Of a DNA stretch of 6,389 nucleotides, positions 1-6,289 are shown piece by piece (within the stretch, counting starts at the first letter, position 1; each line of letters begins with the position of its first letter). Under the pieces are notes generated by a model. It was given only the letters and a program-made list of their open reading frames with translations, was not told the origin of the DNA and did not search any database. A program made the position numbers and the translations under genes. The DNA is from Bacteroidales bacterium (GTDB lineage: Bacteria; Bacteroidota; Bacteroidia; Bacteroidales; ML635J-15): contig JAQVPT010000212.1 in assembly GCA_028701945.1 (NCBI GenBank), forward strand, positions 1 through 6,389, given 5' to 3'.

Positions 1-127
1 TTACTTAACCGCAATGGCACAAAGAATACGCAAAGAACACAAAGAAGAAAAATAATATTCGGTAATGTCAGTAATCAATAATCGGTTAATTTAGTGTTGA
101 TTTTATGTTTATAGATAGCGGAACATT
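1..127. repeat. Perfect 127-bp direct repeat, copy 1
   Basis: This stretch is identical base for base to 301-427. The match stops at position 128 (T here, A at 428), and its left limit is the window edge, so the true repeat may extend further left. Its first 45 bases are an ACCGCAA / CGCAAAG / CACAAAG-rich element of a kind I remember as a common dispersed intergenic repeat in Bacteroidota. The rest is AT-rich. No open reading frame or RNA gene is visible in it. The exact length of 127 at the window edge is discussed as a possible assembly signature. Confidence 0.95.
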
Positions 128-182
128 TTTGAACAAGAGAACAGAAGAACAATTGAACATTCGAACAAGAGAACAGAAGAAC
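121..182. repeat. GAAC-rich short tandem repeat, 32-bp period
   Basis: A 20-bp sequence beginning GAACAAGAGAACAG lies at 131-150 and again, unchanged, at 163-182, a period of 32. Each is preceded by a GAACATT (121-127 and 155-161), so two full units of about 32-34 bp are present. Within a unit the word GAAC recurs every 7-10 bases. It is non-coding, and only two copies are seen here. It overlaps the last seven bases of the 127-bp repeat. Confidence 0.85.
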
Positions 183-250
183 GCAGTAGTATGAGACCCT
201 TATTATTATTGAAACATCAACTTGTGTTTATTACTACGCGTCATAAAACC

Positions 251-344
251 CTTGCGAGCTTTGCGTAAACCTTTGCGAACCTTGCGGTAAAATTTGAATA
301 TTACTTAACCGCAATGGCACAAAGAATACGCAAAGAACACAAAG
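251..344. repeat. Imperfect inverted repeat of the GCAAAG element across the repeat junction
   Basis: The left arm (251-290) reads CTTTGCG/CCTTGCGGTAA-type sequence. Its reverse complement aligns to the right arm (305-344) with exact blocks ACCGCAA, CAAAG and TACGCAAAG separated by short mismatched or gapped stretches. The two arms are therefore inverted copies of one element of about 40 bp, divided by a 14-base AT-rich spacer (291-304). The structure could extrude as a cruciform or fold as a long imperfect RNA hairpin. Because the right arm is the start of the 300-bp period and the left arm its end, a tandem array would recreate this palindrome at every unit junction. Confidence 0.75.
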
Positions 345-427
345 AAGAAAAATAATATTCGGTAATGTCAGTAATCAATAATCGGTTAATTTAGTGTTGA
401 TTTTATGTTTATAGATAGCGGAACATT
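301..427. repeat. Perfect 127-bp direct repeat, copy 2
   Basis: Second copy of the sequence at 1-127, in the same orientation, giving a 300-bp period. Right after its last base comes a run of ten A (428-437), whereas copy 1 continues into the GAAC-rich tandem repeat. The 173 bases between the copies (128-300) occur only once in the window, so the layout is A-B-A. This fits either a 300-bp tandem array cut short at 427 or a B segment flanked by direct repeats. No gene is present. Confidence 0.95.
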
Positions 428-539
428 AAAAAAAAAAGCAATCGAATTTAAAAATGGGAAACTAAATAATAGGACAGAGTTCAGATTACACTCCCTGATT
501 ATTTGATTGACAGACTTCAAAATACAGTCTCCTCATAAA
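428..539. other. Intergenic spacer downstream of the Nudix fusion gene
   Basis: The spacer starts with ten A residues (T residues in the direction of the gene ending at 540) directly at the edge of the 127-bp repeat. A small inverted repeat, AGACT (512-516) with AGTCT (526-530) and a 9-base loop, lies just after the stop codon. It has no adjacent T-run, so it is at best a weak terminator. The T10 tract on the minus strand could help end transcription, but I see no GC-rich stem in front of it. No gene was found here. Confidence 0.4.
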
Positions 540-1622
540 CTAATCCTTTGGCTTAGATTCAATTTTAATATTAGTAAGAATCTTTTTATACTCTAATTCA
601 AAATTTGGCGTAAAAATATTTTTATTCAACATTTTTTTAATTTCCTTCATACTCCAGAATTTAACTTCATCTACTTCATCGTTAGGCTTAAAATTTATTT
701 CATCAATAATCGCCATGAACACAAATACCAATTCTTTTTCAATATCTGACTGCCAAATATACTTGGTTATAAAATTAGATTTGAGATTTTTGAGTCCTAA
801 CTCCTCTTTGGTTTCTCGTTTTAAGGCAGTTTCGATATCCTCTCCGAGTGAAATATGACCACCAACAGCAGTATCCCATTTTCCTGGTTGAACTAGCTTG
901 TTATTATTACGTTTTTGCAATAAGACTTCGCCTTTAGCATTAAATAAATGCAAATGTATAACAGGATGTAACTTCATTGAACCGTTATGAGCCTCACTCC
1001 TAGTCATTCTACCAATTATTTTACCTTCAGTATCAATTTCTGGTAAATATTCTTCTGATTTTTTATTACGCTTCAATATATTTCGTACAAATTCGACAAG
1101 GATTAAAATTCCAAAAACGATATAAAAAAGCACACCACTAATAAACGCCCACGCTTCTTTAGACATGAAAAAAGCGGAATAAAAAACAAGAATAGTATGC
1201 CCTAAAAATATCCAAAACATGAGTTTAATACTGCGTTTCATCATTTTTTGCTGCTCGTCATTGAACTCAAATCCTTTAAGATATCTTTGCGACATCATCA
1301 TCATTATATTTTTAGATGAAAATGCTGACATACCAAGTATTCCGACAAGAATAATCCCAATAACTCCTGGTTTAATTTTAAAGAAAATATCGTTATGAAG
1401 TATTATTGAAACAAGCCCTAATGCGACAATCAGCAAAGTATCATAAAGTACAAATTTATCTAATCGCTTTTCCTTTAAATAAATTACAGCTAGTTGAACA
1501 ATTCCAAATCCAGTTGCTACATATAAGCCTATCTCTGTGCCCCACAACTCATCAGCAACAATAAAAACCAGTAATGGCAATAGTCCTGGTAAAAGTGTTT
1601 TAATAATTCCTGAAGCTTTCAT
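540..1622 (-). CDS. IspZ/YciB-like membrane domain fused to a Nudix hydrolase
   Basis: This 360-residue protein has two parts. Residues 1-180 hold about six hydrophobic helices (roughly 10-22, 32-49, 61-77, 85-102, 133-152, 159-180). The stretch LHNDIFFKIKPGVI (75-88) closely resembles the HNDxFxKxK signature of septation protein A (IspZ/YciB), an inner-membrane protein of usually about 180 residues, so this half is close to full length. Residues 195-345 form a Nudix domain: TRSEAHNG (207-214), HPVIHLHLFN (219-228), QPGKWDTAVGG (245-255), and a Nudix box with G255, E261, R269, E270, E273, E274 and G276. These hallmarks resemble the IPP-isomerase/YfcD-like Nudix subgroup. Position 271, usually aliphatic, is Thr. 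The expected role is hydrolysis of a nucleoside-diphosphate-X or prenyl-diphosphate-type substrate at the cytoplasmic membrane face; the substrate is unknown. The start is the only Met before the first helix, and no Shine-Dalgarno sequence precedes it. The gene is divergent from the Tim44-like gene. Confidence 0.88.
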   Translation of the reverse strand: MKASGIIKTLLPGLLPLLVFIVADELWGTEIGLYVATGFGIVQLAVIYLKEKRLDKFVLYDTLLIVALGLVSIILHNDIFFKIKPGVIGIILVGILGMSAFSSKNIMMMMSQRYLKGFEFNDEQQKMMKRSIKLMFWIFLGHTILVFYSAFFMSKEAWAFISGVLFYIVFGILILVEFVRNILKRNKKSEEYLPEIDTEGKIIGRMTRSEAHNGSMKLHPVIHLHLFNAKGEVLLQKRNNNKLVQPGKWDTAVGGHISLGEDIETALKRETKEELGLKNLKSNFITKYIWQSDIEKELVFVFMAIIDEINFKPNDEVDEVKFWSMKEIKKMLNKNIFTPNFELEYKKILTNIKIESKPKD

Positions 1623-1727
1623 AACACAAAAGTAATTTTAAAAAATGTCCAAGAAAGAATAATTTTCATATTTATTTAAAATTATTAAATTTACAGTCTG
1701 AAATTTAAAATTTAAAACAACAGAACC
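1623..1727. promoter_or_regulatory. Divergent intergenic region with candidate promoters
   Basis: This 105-bp, very AT-rich gap separates two genes transcribed away from each other, so it should hold both promoters. On the minus strand TACTTTTG (1634-1627) matches the Bacteroidota -7 consensus TAnnTTTG exactly. It would give a nearly leaderless message for the Nudix fusion, and the nearest upstream TTG (1652-1650) is 15 bases away, closer than the roughly 20 expected. On the plus strand TAAATTTA (1686-1693) matches seven of eight positions and would leave a leader of about 30 bases for the Tim44-like gene. Neither has a convincing -33 TTTG. No ribosome-binding site is visible for either gene. 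Confidence 0.35.
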
Positions 1728-3548
1728 ATGAAAAAAATCTCAATATTTCTTGCAAAGAACAAACAAATACTATTTTTAATATTATTAGTTGCCAGTGCTT
1801 GTCTTATTAGTACCGACATTTTTGCCCGTATGGGTGGAGCAGGTGGTAGCAATAGTGGCGGCGGCGGTGGCGACGGTATAGGCGAGCTAATATTCATGAT
1901 ATTCATGCTATTACCATTTCCGCTTAACTGGATAGTTGTAGTTGGTTTACTAATAGGTGTATTTGTTTTTTCTAAACTCAAAAAGCAAGGATCTATACTT
2001 AATAAAGTCCAAACATCTCAAATTCCTAGTAAAAAGGATGAAAAAGCACTTGCATCATTCAAATTATTACATCCTGATTTTAATGAAAACCAATTTCATG
2101 ATAAAGTAAAAACGGCATTTACCGATATTCAAAATGCTTGGGCAGCTAAAGATATAAACAGAGTACGCCGATTTATAACAGACGGAATGTATCAAAGGGT
2201 AAATACTCAATTTAAAATGATGAATATTTTGGAGCAAAGAAATGATATTGAAAAGCTCACAATAAAATCTACAGTAATCGACAAAATTGAAAGTGACGGT
2301 TTATATGACGTAATTCATGTAGCTGTGTTTGCAAGCATTAAAGATAAGTTCATCTCAGATAAATATACAAATTTGAATACTGCTTCATTCGAGGAATTTG
2401 TTGAATACTGGTCTTTTATTCGCAAAGTTTCTGCCAAAGGAACAGATATGTATTCAACTTACAACTGTCCAAATTGCGGTGGCGATCTTTCGGGAGCAAA
2501 CCTTAGCGATGTAAGTAAATGCCCGTATTGCGGCACTTTCACAAACAGTGGAGAATTTGACTGGGTGCTAGCAGAGATTACTCAAGCAGACGATTATGCT
2601 GCCACTAACTATTTACACGATCTTAGTAATACCCTATCTAGTAAAATTGAAGATATTTTAGATACAGATGAAAACTTTGCCGTTCAATTAATCGAAGATA
2701 AAGCAAGTAATGGCTATCTACAGATTCAAACAGCAAGAGTGATGAAGAATCCAAAATTGACTCGCAGATTTGTAAGTGATGATTATTACAACAAACTTGA
2801 AAATCTTTTAAAATCTGAGGAGCATTTTGTGTATAATCGCATATTCCTTAATGATGTTACATTGATTGGTGCATTACAAAAAGATAATAGAAACACTCTT
2901 GCACTCGCCATTAAATCATCTTTCCAACGAGTTAAAATTATCGATGGTAAAGCTCAATTAATAGACTTTGCAATTACCAGTAAAAACGAAGTACTGATGA
3001 TGAGCAAAGATATTGCGGCCAGCGAAAACAAAGGTTCTGTTTATGCACAACAATGTCCGTCATGTGGTGGAATTATCTCTGACACAACAGATATAAACTG
3101 TCCATTTTGCGGCAATTTACTTAACAGTACAAAAAACGAGTGGATTATTACCGACATTATGAGTCAAGAAGAATATACTAATTACTATGCTACAAATTCA
3201 AGTCTATTTATTGCAAATGTAAATCCTAAAAAACTTGATGCTCTGTATAAAGTTAGAGACTATGCTTTTAACAATGTTCTAATAATGGTTGCTGCCGACG
3301 GAGTTTTTGATAGTGCAGAATTAGAATTTGTCAATAAACTTGCAAAAAAATGGGGATATGCTCCATCAAAACTTGAAGGTATGATTGATATGGCAAAAAA
3401 CAATCAACTTGTACTTAGAATGCCAGAGAAACCTAAAGACTGCGAAAAGATTTACAAACTTATGCACAAAGCAGCGAGTATAGACGGAAATATTTCGCCC
3501 GAAGAACAAAATCTGCTTGATAGTATTAAAGAGGAATATTTGGTATAG
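1728..3548 (+). CDS. Exported Tim44-like protein with two zinc ribbons and a TerB-like domain
   Basis: This 606-residue protein is modular. An N-terminal signal or anchor (Lys-rich start, hydrophobic 14-28, possible cleavage after Ala33) is followed by a Gly/Ser-rich linker (36-50) and a second hydrophobic helix (about 53-82). The same layout is typical of bacterial Tim44-like proteins. Residues 108-240 resemble a Tim44-like domain, with AFTDIQNAWAAKD (130-142) and RRFITDGMYQR (147-157). A zinc ribbon follows with C247, C250, C265 and C268. Residues 315-440 look like a diverged second Tim44-like domain, followed by a second zinc ribbon (C443, C446, C458, C461). Both ribbons lead into an acidic W-containing segment (FDWVLAEI at 277-284, NEWIITDI at 470-477). 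The C-terminus (505-606) has TerB-like paired motifs AADGVFDSAELEFV (522-535) and SIDGNISPEEQNLL (584-597). Mitochondrial Tim44 works in protein import; the bacterial role is largely unknown. The function of this protein is unassigned. The ATG is the first Met and begins a plausible signal sequence. Confidence 0.85.
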   Translation: MKKISIFLAKNKQILFLILLVASACLISTDIFARMGGAGGSNSGGGGGDGIGELIFMIFMLLPFPLNWIVVVGLLIGVFVFSKLKKQGSILNKVQTSQIPSKKDEKALASFKLLHPDFNENQFHDKVKTAFTDIQNAWAAKDINRVRRFITDGMYQRVNTQFKMMNILEQRNDIEKLTIKSTVIDKIESDGLYDVIHVAVFASIKDKFISDKYTNLNTASFEEFVEYWSFIRKVSAKGTDMYSTYNCPNCGGDLSGANLSDVSKCPYCGTFTNSGEFDWVLAEITQADDYAATNYLHDLSNTLSSKIEDILDTDENFAVQLIEDKASNGYLQIQTARVMKNPKLTRRFVSDDYYNKLENLLKSEEHFVYNRIFLNDVTLIGALQKDNRNTLALAIKSSFQRVKIIDGKAQLIDFAITSKNEVLMMSKDIAASENKGSVYAQQCPSCGGIISDTTDINCPFCGNLLNSTKNEWIITDIMSQEEYTNYYATNSSLFIANVNPKKLDALYKVRDYAFNNVLIMVAADGVFDSAELEFVNKLAKKWGYAPSKLEGMIDMAKNNQLVLRMPEKPKDCEKIYKLMHKAASIDGNISPEEQNLLDSIKEEYLV

Positions 3549-3741
3549 GATTAGGTTTATATTAGGAATTGTCAGACAACGGCAAAGCCCTCACGCATTG
3601 CATTGAGCAATTTGTGCTGAGCGGAGTTGAAGTAAGTCGAAATGGCAGCCGAAACAAGTCGAACCAGCCAAAATAACATATGGGAGTAACTAAACTAATC
3701 ATTTTGTTCAGGGATTCTTATGCCTGCATACTTCGTTCTCA
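3549..3741. repeat. Convergent intergenic region with a GAGCGGAGTTGAAG-type dispersed repeat
   Basis: Two genes converge here. From about 3570 to 3672 the base composition becomes noticeably more GC-rich than the flanks, and the sequence includes GAGCGGAGTTGAAG (3619-3632) and two copies of AAGTCGAA (3634-3641, 3656-3663) spaced 22 bases apart. I recognise this as similar to TGAGCGGAGTCGAAG-type elements scattered between genes in many Bacteroidota and other bacteria, though I cannot verify that here. A short stem, ATTGC (3597-3601) with GCAAT (3607-3611), and a near-palindrome TATGCCTGCATA (3719-3730) are present. Neither has a T-run that would make a clear intrinsic terminator. No credible gene was found. 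Confidence 0.55.
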
Positions 3742-5514
3742 TCATCCAAATAATGTTAATTGCTTTTCTTTCTCAGGTTTCATTTCATCAATAAAATCAC
3801 CCCATTTTGAAAAGTTAATTTCTAAATTATATTTGTCATTTAGAAAACCTATTTGTTCTTTTACTGCTTCTTGCGAAATTTCCACAGCAAGATTTAATAA
3901 ATCTAATCGCATCAAAATATCTTTTGTAAAAACTCGCTTAGCATCATAAAATGTGATAGATTTCAAAAAATCTTCCGTCCTACCATTATTTAAAAGAATT
4001 ATTGAATAAATAGCATATTCTATTTTATCAAACCCTATAAAATAACAAGTATCGTCAAGCATGACAGGTTTATCATTTTGAGGTAATACCAAAGTAAAAT
4101 GATAAGTTTTATATAACCCGGAAATTGCGACTTTGTAAGGTTTAAAAGAATAATCACCAATGCCAAATATAGAAAAAGGAGGTTTCCCTTTGTATATACT
4201 AGATTTTCTTGCTTGAAAAAACGAAATGTTTTTCTTTAAATAAGTATATGTCTCAGGATACAAATGCTGAATATAAGAAGTTTCTTGACCAACTTTTGTT
4301 TGAGTTACGATTGTGTATTTTCTTGTGTTTTTAATTACTGTGTTTTTTAAATCTGAACTTTTCAAAAACCCATATATTAAATCTTCTTCAAGTGTAATTT
4401 CATCCAATAACTTATTAGTAAAATAACCGTTCTTTCTTTCTAATTCCATAACATTTGAACAATCATGTTTTATACCTTGTCGCCATTCAAAAGGGCAAAC
4501 ACCATCAATATTTTTTGTTTTACTATATTGAGCAATATTTGAAACAAATTTAGAATTAAGCCACCCAAAACTTATTTTTTTTTCCAAGCTATAAAAATCT
4601 AATGCTGTGCATTCAACGCTCGGGATTGAGTTGAGCTGACACGACAACAATGATGCTTCAACTGAAACATTAAACTCCTTTTTACTATCAATACAACATT
4701 TCTCAATTTCGCTAATTTTATATTGCTTTCTTTTTTGTTCAAAAACGATATTCTTAATTACAGAGTTTTTTACTAATAATGCTAAATGTCCATTATGTGA
4801 TTGAAAGGCTTCAAACAGAGTTAATGTAATGTATTCGGCAATATCAAAATTGCCCTTTCCTGTCATTGCATCTAATCCTTTTTGATTTTTAAAATTTGAT
4901 TTTTTAGGTAAATTTGTTGAGTTTAAACTTCCTAATTCAGAATTTGTTACCCAAGGAGGATTGCCAATTATTAACAATTCTTCAGTTTGATATTGTTTCG
5001 ATATGTTTTTAAAATTAATATCAAAAATGCTATTATGAAGGATTGTGATTTCTGGTCTTAAAATATCAGGATTAGAAAGAAAAAAATCGAGAATGCTAAA
5101 TTTAGTTTCCCAAACATAAGGTTTGTAAATTTCAATACCAAAAATCTTTTTAACAGTCTTGAAATTTGACAATGAAGCAATAATAAAACTACCTTTTCCG
5201 CATGTTGGCTCAATAATAATTTCTGGCGAAACATTTTTTAAAAGTAAATACTTTACAACTTTGTCTGCCAAATCCTTATTTGTCTGAAAATCTCCATACT
5301 CTGCACGGTCTGGTTCTTCAACTAAATCTATATTTAATGAATAAATTGACTCCATAAAGATTTTAAAATCATCACTACTATCAAAAAAAGCATGTATGCC
5401 GAAAACCTCAAACACTTTTTGATTTGCAATTTCAACAGATGAAATGTTATTTAAAAACTCTTTTAAATAATTACAAACTCGATAAGAAATATTTGCTCCA
5501 AATATTTTATTCAC
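3742..5514 (-). CDS. Type II DNA N6-adenine methyltransferase
   Basis: This 590-residue class I SAM-dependent methyltransferase is the modification partner of the endonuclease encoded 90 bp upstream. It transfers a methyl group to adenine N6 in the recognition site. Visible motifs in order are GDFQTN (74-79, motif X), EPTCGKGSF (102-110, SAM-binding motif I), GIEIY with acidic E128 (motif II), and GNPPW (184-188, catalytic motif IV, the NPPY/W form of N6-adenine enzymes). FEWRQGIKHDCSN (342-354) then opens a C-terminal target-recognition region that includes CYFIGFDKIEYAIYSII (490-506). The X-I-IV order suits gamma-class, Eco57I/TaqI-like enzymes; the site cannot be read from sequence. The protein ends QLTLFG, a likely sliding-clamp-binding motif. 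The start is GTG at 5514-5512, since an in-frame TGA lies 18 bases upstream. The next Met (residue 54, about 5355) would drop a plausible helical segment. No ribosome-binding site is seen. Confidence 0.92.
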   Translation of the reverse strand: MNKIFGANISYRVCNYLKEFLNNISSVEIANQKVFEVFGIHAFFDSSDDFKIFMESIYSLNIDLVEEPDRAEYGDFQTNKDLADKVVKYLLLKNVSPEIIIEPTCGKGSFIIASLSNFKTVKKIFGIEIYKPYVWETKFSILDFFLSNPDILRPEITILHNSIFDINFKNISKQYQTEELLIIGNPPWVTNSELGSLNSTNLPKKSNFKNQKGLDAMTGKGNFDIAEYITLTLFEAFQSHNGHLALLVKNSVIKNIVFEQKRKQYKISEIEKCCIDSKKEFNVSVEASLLSCQLNSIPSVECTALDFYSLEKKISFGWLNSKFVSNIAQYSKTKNIDGVCPFEWRQGIKHDCSNVMELERKNGYFTNKLLDEITLEEDLIYGFLKSSDLKNTVIKNTRKYTIVTQTKVGQETSYIQHLYPETYTYLKKNISFFQARKSSIYKGKPPFSIFGIGDYSFKPYKVAISGLYKTYHFTLVLPQNDKPVMLDDTCYFIGFDKIEYAIYSIILLNNGRTEDFLKSITFYDAKRVFTKDILMRLDLLNLAVEISQEAVKEQIGFLNDKYNLEINFSKWGDFIDEMKPEKEKQLTLFG

Positions 5515-5604
5515 AATAATATCTATTTTTCAAAGCGTTACTCGTAGTAATATCAAACTCAAATGGCACTCGTGAACAAAAGATTCCTGATTTATTCATT
5601 CAAT
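5515..5604 (-). promoter_or_regulatory. Endonuclease-methyltransferase spacer with a short palindrome
   Basis: This 90-bp gap lies between the endonuclease stop and the methyltransferase GTG. It contains a perfect inverted repeat TTACT-cgt-AGTAA (5538-5550), 24 bases before the GTG. The ACTnnnAGT core resembles the operator half-sites of restriction-modification controller (C) proteins, but no controller gene is in the window. A one-mismatch -7 element TGAGTTTG lies at 5562-5555 on the minus strand, with a TTTTG only 15 bases further upstream. A separate methyltransferase promoter is therefore possible but unproven; read-through from the endonuclease promoter is the simpler model. Confidence 0.3.
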
Positions 5605-6282
5605 TTATTTTTTCGCAAGCTTATCAATAACCTTACTAATTCCTTGAACAGTTTTATTAAGCGTAACAACACGTTGGTATTGTAATCGCCATTGCAACGC
5701 ATTTGAGATAGTTAAATAACCTTGAACAGGTGGTGATTTTAGAATTTGTTTTGCTATCTGATTTAAAGTAATCTCATCGGCAGGAATGTGTTTATCATTC
5801 AAATATGCTACTATATCTTCTTCGTTAGCCTTGTCTTTAACCATTTCACGTAAACGATATGTTGTAGTATAATCTGCAGTTCGCTCTTTTGAAATAAATG
5901 AACAACTTACAAAGTCGAGTGTGGAGGTTTTTGTTTTCGAGTCATCCTTTTTTTCATAAACAAAAATAAGCAAATTATACCCAAGCCTAAAGATTTTCTG
6001 TTTCGCATCTTTGAAAGGACAAGATGACTGAGGCTGTTTGATTGATGTAACTTTTATGTCGGTCAATATATCGTCTGCTGGCAAATCTATTCCAATTGCG
6101 GATGAGCCGATTGTTGTTTTATATTTTACGTTTAATTGTTCTTGAAACTTATGTTCGATATGTGTCCCCACAGCTTTTCCGTCCGTTACTCCAAAAAGAA
6201 ATTTGTTTTTAATTTTTGATTCTGCAATGCAAAAGGCTTTGGCTTCCGCTTTTAATTTGGCTATTGTCAGTTTTTCTTTCAT
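5605..6282 (-). CDS. Type II restriction endonuclease, PD-(D/E)XK fold
   Basis: This 225-residue protein is a probable site-specific endonuclease. The catalytic core is read as E43 in GTHIEHKF (39-46), D66 in GIDLP (64-68), and D75-x-K77 in TDIKVTS (74-80), matching the E...PD...DxK pattern of Mg-dependent nucleases. It is followed by KQPQSSCPF (82-90) and the hydrophobic strand YNLLIFVYE (102-110). The C-terminal part, including QGYLTISNALQWRLQYQRVV (187-206), is Gln/Arg-rich and may take part in DNA contact or dimerisation. I recognise the family type but not a named prototype enzyme, so the site is unknown. Pairing with the downstream methyltransferase strongly supports the call. The length is normal for a small type IIP enzyme. 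The ATG is decided by an in-frame TAA immediately before it and by a good ribosome-binding site. Confidence 0.85.
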   Translation of the reverse strand: MKEKLTIAKLKAEAKAFCIAESKIKNKFLFGVTDGKAVGTHIEHKFQEQLNVKYKTTIGSSAIGIDLPADDILTDIKVTSIKQPQSSCPFKDAKQKIFRLGYNLLIFVYEKKDDSKTKTSTLDFVSCSFISKERTADYTTTYRLREMVKDKANEEDIVAYLNDKHIPADEITLNQIAKQILKSPPVQGYLTISNALQWRLQYQRVVTLNKTVQGISKVIDKLAKK

Positions 6283-6289
6283 TTATTAT

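Noticed and set aside
121..182. Possible CRISPR array from the 32-bp period
   Set aside because: The repeated part runs through nearly the whole period, leaving no unique spacers. There are only two copies and no cas genes.
1..427. Insertion sequence or transposon flanked by 127-bp direct repeats
   Set aside because: The 173 bp between the copies encode no protein, the repeats are not terminal inverted repeats, and no target-site duplication is visible.
1728..1802. Lipoprotein signal with Cys25 as lipobox cysteine
   Set aside because: The residues ASAC are only a poor lipobox (Ala rather than Leu at -3), and the hydrophobic stretch continues past the cysteine. A normal signal or anchor before the Gly-rich linker fits better, though lipidation is not excluded.
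1712..1981. Minus-strand open frame with a Pro-rich run
   Set aside because: It is the antisense of the signal and Gly-rich region of the Tim44-like gene. The proline run is just the complement of glycine codons, and it has no domain or start signal.
3597..3611. Intrinsic terminator between the convergent genes
   Set aside because: The stem is only five base pairs and is followed by no T-run on either strand, so it does not meet the usual pattern.
3680..3949. Plus-strand open frame of 89 codons beginning in the convergent gap
   Set aside because: About three quarters of it is antisense to the conserved end of the methyltransferase gene, and the translation shows no recognisable domain and no ribosome-binding site.
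5515..5604. Small controller (C) gene between endonuclease and methyltransferase
   Set aside because: The gap is only 90 bp, has no open frame of useful size, and contains no helix-turn-helix coding capacity.
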